Positions 26,901 to 36,938 of a stretch of DNA of 45,074 bases are shown piece after piece. Position 1 is the stretch's first letter. Each line of letters begins with the position of its first letter. Source of the stretch: a bacterium (lineage in GTDB: Bacteria; Bacteroidota; Ignavibacteria; Kapaibacteriales; UBA2268); NCBI GenBank assembly GCA_024711295.1, contig JANJTB010000037.1, positions 1 to 45,074 of the forward strand, written 5' to 3'. The notes below the pieces were generated by a model. It saw only the letters and a list, made by a program, of their open reading frames with translations, was not told where the DNA came from and searched no databases. The translations under genes were made by a program, and so were the position numbers.

Positions 26901-27572
26901 TGCAATGTAGTCACCAGCTCCGTTAACAACAAACACAGCATCCGGTGCGTTGTCAAAGTACATTCTGAACTTTTCTTCGCTTGCAGATAACTCTTTTAGA
27001 GAGTAAAAATTATTTTCCTGGTCAGCGAGAATTTTTCCAATTAGCATTGTTGCCATAGGATATACGAATAATATCGTTACACCCAGAGTGCTGACAGTAC
27101 TCCACCTGAGATTTGAAGGCAAGCCAAGTATCGCCAGCAGCATTGTAATATGTACTAAAATTCCCATTATCAAAATGGTTTTGCCGCTCACTTGCTGAGA
27201 TTTCTTTTTCCTGAGATTATAAAATAATATTCCCCAAAATACTGCTTGTGCAATGGTTATGAGCCCCATAATCCATCCTGGACCTGAAATGGATAATCTA
27301 TATGCTGCTGCCATTAATCCTGCAACGATTGCAGCCACAGGACCAAAGAAAAAGCCGCAAAGACTAAGCACAACTGTCCTACCGTCAAATATTAATCCTT
27401 CCTGAAGCGTAAATGGATATACCATTCCAATAATTGCTGTAAAGCCAAACAGTAATCCCTGCAAGTATTTACCCAGATTTGAATTCCTGTCAAATTTATT
27501 GTCAATAAAGCCGGAAAGTACTATTACAGCTACTAATAAAGATAAGTTATATATTAAATCAGCAATTATCAA
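23985..27572 (-). CDS. Multi-PAS membrane histidine kinase
   Basis: A 1195-residue sensor kinase. The N-terminal ~190 residues are a 5TMR-LYT membrane domain (LFGFTAIIGMVYPF, LSLCGFFFGPVAAIVAGLMAAAYRL). Six PAS domains follow at about 199-310, 320-430, 440-555, 570-690, 700-815 and 820-945, several ending in the PAC motif (ITxRK). HisKA contains the phospho-accepting H969 in NMSHEIRTPMNG. HATPase_c has N, G1 (DTGIGIP), F (GRFNQGD) and G2 (GTGLGLPIC) boxes. No receiver domain is fused and no response regulator is adjacent. PAS domains may bind haem, flavin or small ligands, but the ligands cannot be told from the sequence. Confidence 0.93.
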   Translation of the reverse strand: MIIADLIYNLSLLVAVIVLSGFIDNKFDRNSNLGKYLQGLLFGFTAIIGMVYPFTLQEGLIFDGRTVVLSLCGFFFGPVAAIVAGLMAAAYRLSISGPGWIMGLITIAQAVFWGILFYNLRKKKSQQVSGKTILIMGILVHITMLLAILGLPSNLRWSTVSTLGVTILFVYPMATMLIGKILADQENNFYSLKELSASEEKFRMYFDNAPDAVFVVNGAGDYIAANPAAVRMTGYGKEEILQKNINMMTPPEEHEFAKWHFNEVVTKGKAYGETKFIRKDGSIGWWSIDAVKLGDDRYMGFSKEITQRKAMELALEENLQRFKGLFELAPDAIMLIKLPEFLISDINNSFVELSGYAKEELIGKVSTEFHFWKSPEKRNVVIESLNHKGSIRNFETEFCGKYGKPIFCRLSASKFHFGDVSYLMIMLSDQTAQHNIELEIKKNEQRFRDLIEKLPDGFYQSTPEGKFLYVNPAFIKMLGYGSREELMGIDITNELYFDPDERDTYLISMNVQGSTIEKYRLKRKDGSTVWIEEHSRYIKDDFGNTILHEGICRDITDRILAEEEKNELIERITKVAEHLPGFIYQYCLRPDGSSYFPFASEGIKNIYGISLEEASGDVSKLFPRVLHHEDLPKVVSTITESAQTMELWQCEYRVTLPEGRIIWVEGKSKPELQADGSILWHGFITDITARKESEEKIRLSENSLRMSQQIAKIGSWEYDVEKARLEWSENYYFMYGYEDISVEPNMNLFLNKVHPEDIDFVKSKIKEFYEKPSPQKFEFRIIPHDNEVVWIENALVPVFENDKLARIRGTNQNITKRKDYEEELRKLNRAISQNPLAIVITDLRGRIEYVNPKFTEITGFTFDEAKHKNPRILKSGLMEDYFYEEMWNTLKSGNQWQGELINKKKNGEYYWANLIIAPVTDNSEHITHYIAISEDITERISMQKELITSKEKAEESDRLKSAFIANMSHEIRTPMNGIIGFSRMLTDPDLTPEEQSEFVGLINHSCNRLINTVNDILDISKIEAKQMEVKAIAFRLGELTNELSDLYTVKCQQKGLKFINNIPESLFNYEIVSDEQKVYQIINNLLSNAHKFTDSGEVELSCNLVENYFMEFHIKDTGIGIPESKIEHIFGRFNQGDYSLNRNYEGTGLGLPICVGLVDLLQGRIWLESKVGEGSTFSFSIPVFLKIDDDIKQLK

Positions 27573-27886
27573 ATAATTATTTAAATTTGTTATTTTTTTA
27601 ATTGTACAAAATTACACAATTTTAAATATCTAGAAAATTATTTTTTTAATTACCGAAACTACAACCAACATATAAATTTAATGATAAAAATATGATAAAG
27701 AGATTACTATTTAATAGTCATCTTGAACAAATTTGATCAATTTCATTTATTTCTCAAAAGCTAAATGATAATTTAGCATCAGGAATTTATTTAAAAAGGG
27801 AAAATATTTGAATTTCATTACCATAAGTTGTGCTTAAATATATATTTTTGTAATCAATATTTATAAACTAATTCCATCATTTGCTT
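27573..27886. other. AT-rich divergent intergenic region
   Basis: About 314 bases between the PAS kinase (minus) and the helical-repeat gene (plus). It contains a dyad GCTAAAT..ATTTAGC near 27760-27778, a pair AATTGT..ACAATT near 27599-27620, a -7-like TATTTTTG at 27843-27850, and one copy of a 15-bp direct repeat. No RNA gene is seen. Confidence 0.5.
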
Positions 27887-27924
27887 ATGACAGAGTTAGA
27901 GAGTCAACTTTACCGAAACTACAA
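27650..27924 (+). repeat. 15-bp direct repeat, two copies 260 bases apart
   Basis: TTACCGAAACTACAA occurs at 27650-27664 in the intergenic region and again at 27910-27924 inside the start of the helical-repeat gene, where it encodes YRNYK. The range given spans both copies. Confidence 0.8.
27843..27850 (+). promoter_or_regulatory. -7 promoter element
   Basis: TATTTTTG matches TAnnTTTG and lies 36 bases before the ATG at 27887. No TTG with standard spacing is found. Confidence 0.35.
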
Positions 27925-28405
27925 AGAGTCTATTATTGAATGGCTTGATAATAATCCTGAATATATAGACGAAGCGATAAATCTTGCTATTTCGGACAAG
28001 CCAAACTTTGCTTGGAGGGCGGCCTGGTTGCTTAGTTCAGCACTGAATTACAATGATAAAAAAATAAGAAATTATCAATCTGAGATTATTAATGCATTAA
28101 AAAATAAAAAAGACGGACACAAGCGTGAACTGATAAAATTATTGATGAATATTGACATTGACGAAGAGTTTGAGGGTGAGCTGTTTGATATCTGCGTTAG
28201 CTTGTGGGAAAAAACTACCGCTCAACCTTCGATAAGGATAATTGCATTCAGCATGATAATGAAAATAGCAAATCGGCATCAGGAACTAATGAATGAAATT
28301 CCTTTTTTGCTTCAAGAACATCTGATTGATTCCCTATCACCGGGAATCAGACATTCTTTGAAACGAATTATCAACGAAAAGAAACTGAATACTTTTCTTG
28401 ATTGA
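27887..28405 (+). CDS. Alpha-helical (HEAT-like) repeat protein
   Basis: A 172-residue cytosolic protein from the ATG at 27887 (a TTG two codons earlier is also in frame). It is almost entirely helical. Residues about 40-60 (PNFAWRAAWLLSSALNYND) and later pairs of helices resemble HEAT-like repeats, in which a Trp/Arg-containing helix packs against its neighbour. Such proteins usually act as scaffolds. I recognise no catalytic motif and cannot name a family. It is a single-gene unit with a strong terminator at 28437-28470. Confidence 0.7.
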   Translation: MTELESQLYRNYKESIIEWLDNNPEYIDEAINLAISDKPNFAWRAAWLLSSALNYNDKKIRNYQSEIINALKNKKDGHKRELIKLLMNIDIDEEFEGELFDICVSLWEKTTAQPSIRIIAFSMIMKIANRHQELMNEIPFLLQEHLIDSLSPGIRHSLKRIINEKKLNTFLD

Positions 28406-28436
28406 TGCTTCTCATTAATTTTCAAAATTTAAGCAA

Positions 28437-28470
28437 AAAAAAAGAGTTGCCTAATGGACAACTCTTTTTC
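28437..28470. terminator. Bidirectional terminator between convergent genes
   Basis: A perfect 11-bp stem AAAAAGAGTTG/CAACTCTTTTT with a 9-base loop has A-runs on one side and T-runs on the other. It serves both the helical-repeat gene (plus) and hppA (minus). Confidence 0.92.
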
Positions 28471-28492
28471 ACTAATATGCGTGATTATTTAA

Positions 28493-30691
28493 TTATAAAG
28501 CAGTAGCCAATACTAGTGCTATAATAGACATCAGCTTGATTAGGATATTGATTGATGGACCGGAAGTATCCTTGAACGGATCTCCAACAGTATCGCCTGT
28601 AACAGCTGCTTTATGGGCGTCAGAACCTTTGTAATGCATTGTACCACCTATATTAACACCTTCCTCAAACATTTTCTTTGCATTATCCCATGCACCACCC
28701 GCGTTCGATTGGAATATAGCAAGTAATACACCGACAACAGTAACACCTGCAAGCATTCCACCAAGTGTTTCGGCACCGAATGTAAATCCTATGAAAACAG
28801 GTGAAACAACAGCAAGCAATCCGGGAAGCATCATTTCCTTAATAGATGCCTTGGTAGAAATCTCAACACATTTTGCATATTCAGCAGCACCCTCTGCATT
28901 ATGATAAGTATCAATATCTTCTTTCGACCAGGTATTCATTTCAGCACCATCATACTTGCGCATAATGTCGAGGGCAGCTCTTAATCTTGGAATTTCGAGG
29001 AATTGACGACGAACTTCTTGAATCATAGATCTGGCTGCACGTCCTACAGCTCCCATTGCCATAGCTGAGAAAATGAATGGCAAAACACCACCAACGAACA
29101 ATCCAACGATTACATTGGCTTTGGAAATGTCAATGGTTTTTATTCCGGCAGAAGTCATAAATGCACCAAAAAGAGCTAATGCAGTTAGAGCTGCAGAGCC
29201 AATCGCAAACCCTTTACCAATTGCAGCGGTAGAGTTACCAACTGCATCAAGTTTGTCTGTTCGCTGACGTACTTCTTTCGGGAGTTCGGCCATTTCCGCT
29301 ATACCGCCTGCATTATCAGAAATAGGACCGTATGCATCAACTGCCAGCTGAATTCCTGTTGTAGCAAGCATACCAACAGCTGCTATTGCTATACCATATA
29401 GATTTGCATAATGGAAAGAAACCAATATTGCTACTGAGATTAATAATATTGGAACAGCAGTACTCATCATACCTGTGCCGAGACCTGCTATGATGTTTGT
29501 TGCCGAACCGGTTACAGACTGCTCAGCAATACTTCGAACAGGTGGTTTGCCTAAGCCTGTGTAATATTCGGTAATCAAGCCTATACCTACACCTGCTGCC
29601 AAACCAACTATCGTTGATAGAAAAATTCCAAGAGATGTAATTGTTTTAGTATCTCCGTAGAGTGGGTCAGCAAATACCCAACTTTCGGGAAGCATCCAGT
29701 TTATTATGAAATATGATGCAATTACCATTAAAACTGATGCAATGAAAGTACCTGTATTCAGAGCTGTTTGCGGATTACCGCCTTCCTTAACTTTTACAAA
29801 AAAAGTACCCATTATGGATACAACAATGCCAAATGCTGCCAATACAAGTGGTAAAACTATACCTGAGAATCCTGCCAATGGAGTACTCTGGAATTCAGGC
29901 AAGTTGAAAAATGCTACGCCAAGTACCATAGTTGCCAATATTGATCCTACAAAAGACTCGAATAAGTCTGCACCCATACCTGCAACATCACCAACATTAT
30001 CACCAACATTATCTGCAATTGTAGCAGGGTTTAGCGGGTGATCTTCGGGTATTCCGGCTTCTACTTTACCTACAAGGTCTGCACCAACGTCAGCAGCTTT
30101 AGTATAAATACCACCACCTACACGAGCAAACAGTGCAATCATTGATGCACCGAAAGAGAAACCTGTCAGTACTGATATAACCTGATTTACACTATGAATA
30201 TCATTTGTTTCGAATACTCCATTCATAAATGAATAGATAATAAATAATACACTGAGTCCTAATACACCTAAGCCGACAACTCCCATTCCCATCACCGAGC
30301 CACCGGTAAAAGCAACCATTAATGCCTGGTTAAGACCCGTTCTTGCAGCATTTGTTGTGCGAACGTTGGCATCAGTAGCGACTTTCATACCAATATGACC
30401 TGCTAGGCCTGATGAAGCAGCACCAACCAAAAATGATATAGCTATCAAATACGAAGAATCAGGTGTGTATGCTCCCTGAATTCCAAGCAGTATTGCTATC
30501 ACAATCGCAAAAATTAATATTACTTTATATTCAGCTTTGAGAAAAGCTGCTGCACCTTCGGAAATAAATTTTGCAATATTTTGCATTTTTTCATTACCGG
30601 GGTCCTGTTTTGTTACCCAGCTTGCTTTGATGAAGGTATAAATTAAAGCAAGCAATCCGGCAATCGGAATAAGGAAAAGAAAATTAGACAT
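28493..30691 (-). CDS. hppA: Membrane-bound ion-pumping pyrophosphatase, K+-dependent type
   Basis: A 732-residue integral membrane pyrophosphatase that couples PPi hydrolysis to cation pumping. The many membrane helices and catalytic acidic motifs are intact ([19 protein letters not shown], then [18 protein letters not shown], then [16 protein letters not shown]). Ala489 and Gly492 in STAAIGKGF are the residues of the K+-dependent class, whereas K+-independent enzymes have Lys and Thr. Asp242 and Glu245 in DLFES align with the gate region of the Thermotoga Na+-pump (Asp243/Glu246), so Na+ or mixed Na+/H+ pumping is plausible. The ion cannot be fixed from sequence alone. The gene is single and ends at the bidirectional terminator. 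Confidence 0.95.
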   Translation of the reverse strand: MSNFLFLIPIAGLLALIYTFIKASWVTKQDPGNEKMQNIAKFISEGAAAFLKAEYKVILIFAIVIAILLGIQGAYTPDSSYLIAISFLVGAASSGLAGHIGMKVATDANVRTTNAARTGLNQALMVAFTGGSVMGMGVVGLGVLGLSVLFIIYSFMNGVFETNDIHSVNQVISVLTGFSFGASMIALFARVGGGIYTKAADVGADLVGKVEAGIPEDHPLNPATIADNVGDNVGDVAGMGADLFESFVGSILATMVLGVAFFNLPEFQSTPLAGFSGIVLPLVLAAFGIVVSIMGTFFVKVKEGGNPQTALNTGTFIASVLMVIASYFIINWMLPESWVFADPLYGDTKTITSLGIFLSTIVGLAAGVGIGLITEYYTGLGKPPVRSIAEQSVTGSATNIIAGLGTGMMSTAVPILLISVAILVSFHYANLYGIAIAAVGMLATTGIQLAVDAYGPISDNAGGIAEMAELPKEVRQRTDKLDAVGNSTAAIGKGFAIGSAALTALALFGAFMTSAGIKTIDISKANVIVGLFVGGVLPFIFSAMAMGAVGRAARSMIQEVRRQFLEIPRLRAALDIMRKYDGAEMNTWSKEDIDTYHNAEGAAEYAKCVEISTKASIKEMMLPGLLAVVSPVFIGFTFGAETLGGMLAGVTVVGVLLAIFQSNAGGAWDNAKKMFEEGVNIGGTMHYKGSDAHKAAVTGDTVGDPFKDTSGPSINILIKLMSIIALVLATAL

Positions 30692-30860
30692 AGATATACA
30701 TTGTATTAAATGAACAAATTGTATGCTGTTTAGTTACTAATAATTTCCAACTTGTGTTTAAATAAAAACACACTATAAACAAAATTAATTTATAAATATT
30801 GTGTTAATTTCAAAAAAAAATCAAAATAGTAATAATTTAAAACATTTAAGTTAAAATAAA

Positions 30861-30893
30861 TTGATTTTATTTCTTAAGAAATAGTTATCTTTG
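30861..30893 (+). promoter_or_regulatory. Bacteroidota-type promoter for rpsA
   Basis: TTG (30861-30863), 22 bases, then TATCTTTG (30886-30893) match the -33/-7 elements of the group. A leader of about 75 bases precedes the rpsA ATG. Confidence 0.6.
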
Positions 30894-30975
30894 TAATCTG
30901 TTTTTTGTCAAATTACCCGACAAAAAGTAATTTATTAACTATTGTATATATTGTTGTTTATTTTAGGTGTGACTA

Positions 30976-32445
30976 ATGTCTGAAAATTTAGCTGAAAATG
31001 AATTAGCTCCTGTAGAGGGAATTGTAAATGTTGAACAAACTGAAAATACCGTTGATGTAGTTGCTGAGGTATCTGCACAGGAAACTGCTCCGGTAATTGA
31101 AGAAGTTGCTGCTACAGCACAGGATGATGTGCAGGTTGCAACTACTGAAGTTTCAGCAGAGGTTGCAGAATCGTCACCCGAAGCAACAACACAAACAGTA
31201 GAAAGTGCTGAACCTGCAAAGCGTAAGGATACTCACAATCCTAAATATGATGCTATTTACGAGCAACTCAAACCTGTTAAGGAAAGCAACGGAACAATCA
31301 ATGTTCATGTTAAGGAAAGAATTAAAGGTGGATTGAGAGTTGTTTATCAAGATATGCCAATGTTTTTGCCTGCATCACATTTTGCAATGAAGCGCAATCC
31401 TACAGAGCAACAGCTTAAGGATGCTATCGGTAAAGATTTTGATGTTAACATACATGAAATGCAAGAAGATGAAACTAAAAGAAAAACTGTAGTTGTAAGC
31501 CGCAAGCATATTCTTGAAGAAAAGTTTTGGTCGAGCATAAAAACCGGTGAGGTTGTAGAAGGACCTATCACTTCTATTGCATCTTTTGGTATATTCATAG
31601 ATGTTTACGGATTCGAAGGATTAATACATATTTCACGTTTGGCAAATACAAGAACTGATGAATTACAAACCAAATTTCAAAAAGGTCAGTTGGTAAAAGC
31701 TTTGGTTGTTGAAGTAAGTCCCGAAAGAAAGAGAATCGGCCTTAGTACAAAAGAGTTGGAAGACTCTCCCTGGAAAGGAATATCTGAAGAAATAACTGCC
31801 GGTTCGGTTATTAAAGGGAAAGTAAAAAGACTTACTGACTTTGGAGCTTATGTTGAGGTTAAGCCCGGTGTAGAAGGTCTTTGCAGAACAAGTGAAATAT
31901 CCTGGACATCGAGATTTAAGCATGCGCAGGATTTCTTCCAGGTTGGGCAGGAAATTGATTTTAATGTATTCTCTGTAAACGAAGAAAAAAGAAATCTTGG
32001 ATTGAGCATCAAGAGATTATCAGAAAATCCCTGGTCTTCACTCGTAGAGAAATATCCTGCAGAAACTACTGCTAATGCTGTGATGAAATATTTATTCGAC
32101 CAAGGTGCAATTCTAACTGTTAATGATGAAGTTGATGGATTTATGCCACGCAGCAGAATGAGATTCTTGCCAAAGGGTACTATCAATATCGGTGCATCAG
32201 TCGAAGTGGTTGTTGATAATATTGATTTAGAAAAAGAATCACTTATTATTTCTCCTGCACACAAAGAAAAGCAAGAATTCAAGCCAAGAGACCAGAAACC
32301 TCGTTCTGAAAGGGGTGAAAGGCACGATAGAGGTGACCGCCATGACAGACAGAGAGAGAACGTACAAATTCCTGCCGAAAATAAGAATTTTACTCTTCAG
32401 GATTTACTCTCTGACTCTGCTAAACAGAACCTGCTAAACAGTTAA
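30976..32445 (+). CDS. rpsA: 30S ribosomal protein S1
   Basis: A 489-residue S1. It opens with an 80-residue low-complexity acidic tail rich in Glu, Ala, Val and Thr, followed by four S1/OB-fold RNA-binding domains at about 95-165, 180-255, 270-345 and 360-430. The middle two have the typical G.V..I..FG.FVD core (ITSIASFGIFIDVYGFEGLIH and VKRLTDFGAYVEVKPGVEGL). A charged tail with Arg/His/Asp repeats (SERGERHDRGDRHDRQRE) follows. S1 brings mRNA to the 30S subunit, which matters in this group because many genes lack strong Shine-Dalgarno sequences. With four S1 domains it is shorter than six-domain proteobacterial S1. Confidence 0.92.
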   Translation: MSENLAENELAPVEGIVNVEQTENTVDVVAEVSAQETAPVIEEVAATAQDDVQVATTEVSAEVAESSPEATTQTVESAEPAKRKDTHNPKYDAIYEQLKPVKESNGTINVHVKERIKGGLRVVYQDMPMFLPASHFAMKRNPTEQQLKDAIGKDFDVNIHEMQEDETKRKTVVVSRKHILEEKFWSSIKTGEVVEGPITSIASFGIFIDVYGFEGLIHISRLANTRTDELQTKFQKGQLVKALVVEVSPERKRIGLSTKELEDSPWKGISEEITAGSVIKGKVKRLTDFGAYVEVKPGVEGLCRTSEISWTSRFKHAQDFFQVGQEIDFNVFSVNEEKRNLGLSIKRLSENPWSSLVEKYPAETTANAVMKYLFDQGAILTVNDEVDGFMPRSRMRFLPKGTINIGASVEVVVDNIDLEKESLIISPAHKEKQEFKPRDQKPRSERGERHDRGDRHDRQRENVQIPAENKNFTLQDLLSDSAKQNLLNS

Positions 32446-32474
32446 TTAGCAGTCAAATAAAATTTTTTTGTTTC

Positions 32475-32509
32475 AAAACCGATATTGTAAATTCAATATC
32501 GGTTTTTTT
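32475..32509 (+). terminator. Rho-independent terminator after rpsA
   Basis: A perfect stem AAACCGATATTG/CAATATCGGTTT with a 6-base loop is followed by a T-run, about 30 bases after the rpsA stop. Confidence 0.93.
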
Positions 32510-32534
32510 ATTTTTCTATTTAATGAATATATAA

Positions 32535-33293
32535 ATGTTTAGATTACTTCTTTCATTAATTTTATTTATAATTTTTGCTAATAACCTGTTGTTCGCAAAT
32601 TTTGGTCTTGATACCGGTGGAGTAAAAACAATTATGAAGAAGCCGATACCCAAAACCCCGATTCAAATTATGAACGAAGCCGCATCGAACAAAAATCAAA
32701 ACGAAACGGAACTTCCTACAAGTGAATTTAACTATTTGCCCGAACAGGATAGTATTTTTTACCAAATCATGAAACTCAATCTGCCTGTTAATGTGATTTT
32801 GATGAATGAACTTAGATTTTCAGATGACTTGTGGACTATTGAGAAGCGAATAGCAGAAGGCACTCCATGGCAGTTGGCAATTCAAAATATACGTAATATT
32901 CCATCTGAATTTTATAATCCATCCCCTGTCGAAATGGTCCAAAGACAGGTTTTGATAGAAAGCTCATTCGAAGTACCAAATCTTAGAACATACAACCCAT
33001 ACGCATTCAGACTACCGATAGCCCCTATTATGAGTCTGTTGGGCCTTACTGAAGATGTATCACCTAAAATCACATATACTCTTGATTATACTACCAATGT
33101 AGAAGTTGTAATTTACTCAATCAGTTCATCAGTAGTATCCACCCTTTTTTCAGGCAGACAGACACCCGGTTATTACACTCTTACATGGAACGGCAGAGAC
33201 TCCAACGGTAAGTTGATGCCGGCAGGTGATTATATTGCTGAAGTCAGAGTTGGAAACGAAAAATATATCAGAAAGCGTATTGTTATCCGATAA
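32535..33293 (+). CDS. Secreted protein with FlgD-like Ig domain
   Basis: A 252-residue protein with a signal peptide (MFRLLLSLILFIIFANNLLFA). The middle is Pro- and Asn-rich without a recognised domain. The last ~70 residues are a FlgD-type Ig-like domain: ITYTLDYTTNVEVVIYSISS, then GYYTLTWNGRDSNGKLMPAGDY, then IAEVRVGNEKYIRKRIVI. This domain often occupies the C-terminus of exported FCB proteins and can serve as a sorting tail. It stands alone between two housekeeping genes. The function is unknown. Confidence 0.75.
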   Translation: MFRLLLSLILFIIFANNLLFANFGLDTGGVKTIMKKPIPKTPIQIMNEAASNKNQNETELPTSEFNYLPEQDSIFYQIMKLNLPVNVILMNELRFSDDLWTIEKRIAEGTPWQLAIQNIRNIPSEFYNPSPVEMVQRQVLIESSFEVPNLRTYNPYAFRLPIAPIMSLLGLTEDVSPKITYTLDYTTNVEVVIYSISSSVVSTLFSGRQTPGYYTLTWNGRDSNGKLMPAGDYIAEVRVGNEKYIRKRIVIR

Positions 33294-33413
33294 ATCAAAT
33301 TCATAAGAATAAGCATATCACATCACACAATATATGTTAAACGCCGCTCAAATAAATAATTAATCGGCAAGATGTGGAAAACTTATTAATTAATTGAAAT
33401 TAATTAGCATAAG

Positions 33414-33445
33414 TTTGAAAATTAGCCAAAAAAAGCGTATTTTTG
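33414..33445 (+). promoter_or_regulatory. Bacteroidota-type promoter for atpD-atpC
   Basis: TTTG (33414-33417), 20 bases, then TATTTTTG (33438-33445) is the best match to the -33/-7 consensus in the window. It gives a leader of about 65 bases before atpD. Confidence 0.7.
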
Positions 33446-33493
33446 TAACTTTATTTTCAGACAATTTTAGAAAAGAACAAATAGTTTACTTAA

Positions 33494-34921
<1,428 letters not shown>

Positions 34922-34930
34922 AGAATAAAA

Positions 34931-35350
34931 ATGGCTGATAAATTTCTTAAAGTTGATATAATTACTCCACAAAGCGTCGTTTTTTCGGGCGAAGCTGTAT
35001 CTGTTAACTTACCGGGTTCGATGTCACCCTTCGAAGTGCTGATCAATCACGCACCGATAGTGTCTTCGTTAGACAATGGTATTATTAAGATCATAAGCTC
35101 GGACAACAGAGAAATTTACTTCGCAGCAAACAGCGGATTTGCTGAGGTAAAGCAAAATGTGGTTTCCGTTTTGGTTGAGCAGGCTTTCGAATCATCTTCC
35201 ATCAAAACTGATTCAGTTTTAGCTCATCTCGAACAAATAAAATCTGATATTTCAAATGCCGAATCTCCATCCGAAAAGTTGCACCTTGCCTCTAAGATGA
35301 AATTCGAGCAGATTAAACTTAAAGCTGTTACTCTGAGTGGTCGCAATTAA
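34931..35350 (+). CDS. atpC: F-type ATP synthase epsilon subunit
   Basis: A 139-residue epsilon subunit. The N-terminal beta-sandwich is typical (DIITPQSVVFSGEAVSVNLPGSMSPFEVLINHAPIVSSL), followed by FAANSGFAEVKQNVVSVLVEQAF. The C-terminal helical hairpin (about 88-139) that can inhibit ATP hydrolysis is present but somewhat divergent. It lies 10 bases after atpD. Note that the segment following the start overlaps nothing else and the ATG is well placed. Confidence 0.95.
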   Translation: MADKFLKVDIITPQSVVFSGEAVSVNLPGSMSPFEVLINHAPIVSSLDNGIIKIISSDNREIYFAANSGFAEVKQNVVSVLVEQAFESSSIKTDSVLAHLEQIKSDISNAESPSEKLHLASKMKFEQIKLKAVTLSGRN

Positions 35351-35391
35351 TTTATTGCTTGCTTTCACTGTAGTTCAAATTGATTACTAAA

Positions 35392-35416
35392 GTGCAGAGA
35401 ACAAAAATCTCTGCAC
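35392..35416 (+). promoter_or_regulatory. Perfect 9-bp hairpin between atpC and guaB
   Basis: GTGCAGAGA, seven bases, TCTCTGCAC, lies 42 bases after the atpC stop and 36 bases before the guaB ATG. There is no T-run, so it is not a classic terminator. It could be a processing site, a weak terminator or a guaB leader element. Confidence 0.6.
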
Positions 35417-35451
35417 CTGGTAAATAAATTAAATTTCGGTTACTTATTATT

Positions 35452-36918
35452 ATGAACGGAAACAAAATACTTTACGAAGGCATTACATACGATGATGTGC
35501 TGTTAGTTCCTGCATATTCCGAAGTATTGCCACGTGAGACAGACCTAAGGACTAGTCTTACAAAAAATATTAAACTCCACATTCCTGTGCTGAGCGCAGC
35601 TATGGATACTGTTACCGAATCGGCAATGGCAATAGCGCTTGCACGCGAAGGAGGAATTGGAGTTATACACAAAAATCTCTCCATCGAGCATCAGGCAGAA
35701 CAGGTTGATAAAGTGAAAAGGTCCGAGAGTGGAATGATACGTAATCCTATCACTCTTACGGTTGATAAAAAAGTATCTGACGCTCTAAATCTTATGGCAA
35801 AATATCATATTTCCGGTATTCCCATTATTGATGATAACCATAGACTTATCGGTATTGTAACAAACCGCGACTTAAGGTTCAAACCTGACTTCAATCAACC
35901 TCTTAGTGAGATAATGACAACTCAGAATCTCATAACCTTACCAGTTGGTTCAACCCTTGAAGATGCCGAACATGTGTTGCAACAGCAAAGAATTGAGAAG
36001 TTGCCTGTTGTTGATGATGATTTTATTCTCAGAGGATTGATTACTTTTAAAGATATCCAGAAGAAGAAAAAACATCCATTTGCCTGTAAGGACGATTCAG
36101 GCAGGTTAAGGGTGGCTGCTGCTCTCGGAGTATCAGGCGATACTATAGACAGAGTTAGTGCTCTAGTCGAAAAAGGAGTAGATGCCGTATTTGTTGATAC
36201 TGCCCACGGTCACTCTGCGGGTGTACTCAAAATGGTAAATAAAATTAAAACTATTTACCCTTCATTACAGGTTATTGGTGGTAATATTGCAACCGGTAAT
36301 GCTGCTCAGGCTCTGATTGATAACGGTGCCGATGGCTTAAAAGTTGGTATTGGTCCCGGCTCGATATGTACAACAAGAATTGTAGCTGGTGTAGGCGTTC
36401 CACAGCTAAGTGCGATAATCAATGTGGCTGAAGTTGCCGGAAAATATGACATTCCGATAATTGCTGATGGTGGTATCAAACAAACAGGAGATGTCGCAAA
36501 AGCTATCGCTGCAGGTGCTGATTCAGTAATGATTGGAAATATGCTTGCCGGTCACGAAGAAAGCCCCGGCGAAAAAGTTATATATGAGAGAAGAGCTTAC
36601 AAGATCTATCGTGGAATGGGTTCGCTCGGTGCTATGAGCCAGGGTTCGGCAGATAGATACTTCCAGGATGTTGAAGATGAAATTAGCAAATACGTACCGG
36701 AAGGTATCGAGGGTAGAGTGCCTTATAAGGGCTCTGTAAGTGATACCATCTATCAGTTGGTTGGCGGATTGAGATCTGCGATGGGATATTGCGGATGTAG
36801 AGATATCGGTAGTATGAAAGCTGATGCAAAATTTAACAGAATCACTAATGCTGGATTGAGGGAATCACATCCGCATAATGTTTCGATTACTAAAGAATCA
36901 CCAAATTACTTTGTATAA
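35452..36918 (+). CDS. guaB: IMP dehydrogenase
   Basis: A 488-residue IMPDH that oxidises IMP to XMP with NAD+, the committed step of guanine nucleotide synthesis. The TIM barrel starts at [20 protein letters not shown] and is interrupted at about 95-205 by a pair of CBS domains ([37 protein letters not shown]). The catalytic cysteine is C306 in [13 protein letters not shown]. The IMP-binding ([11 protein letters not shown]) and flap (GRVPYKGSV) segments are in place. The gene is followed 20 bases later by the M24-like gene and may be cotranscribed with it. Confidence 0.97.
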   Translation: MNGNKILYEGITYDDVLLVPAYSEVLPRETDLRTSLTKNIKLHIPVLSAAMDTVTESAMAIALAREGGIGVIHKNLSIEHQAEQVDKVKRSESGMIRNPITLTVDKKVSDALNLMAKYHISGIPIIDDNHRLIGIVTNRDLRFKPDFNQPLSEIMTTQNLITLPVGSTLEDAEHVLQQQRIEKLPVVDDDFILRGLITFKDIQKKKKHPFACKDDSGRLRVAAALGVSGDTIDRVSALVEKGVDAVFVDTAHGHSAGVLKMVNKIKTIYPSLQVIGGNIATGNAAQALIDNGADGLKVGIGPGSICTTRIVAGVGVPQLSAIINVAEVAGKYDIPIIADGGIKQTGDVAKAIAAGADSVMIGNMLAGHEESPGEKVIYERRAYKIYRGMGSLGAMSQGSADRYFQDVEDEISKYVPEGIEGRVPYKGSVSDTIYQLVGGLRSAMGYCGCRDIGSMKADAKFNRITNAGLRESHPHNVSITKESPNYFV

Positions 36919-36938
36919 TTAATTAATGGCATAAACAA

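Noticed and set aside
35351-35451. A purine riboswitch upstream of guaB.
   Set aside because: Only one simple hairpin is present. The three-way junction and conserved loops of purine riboswitches are absent.
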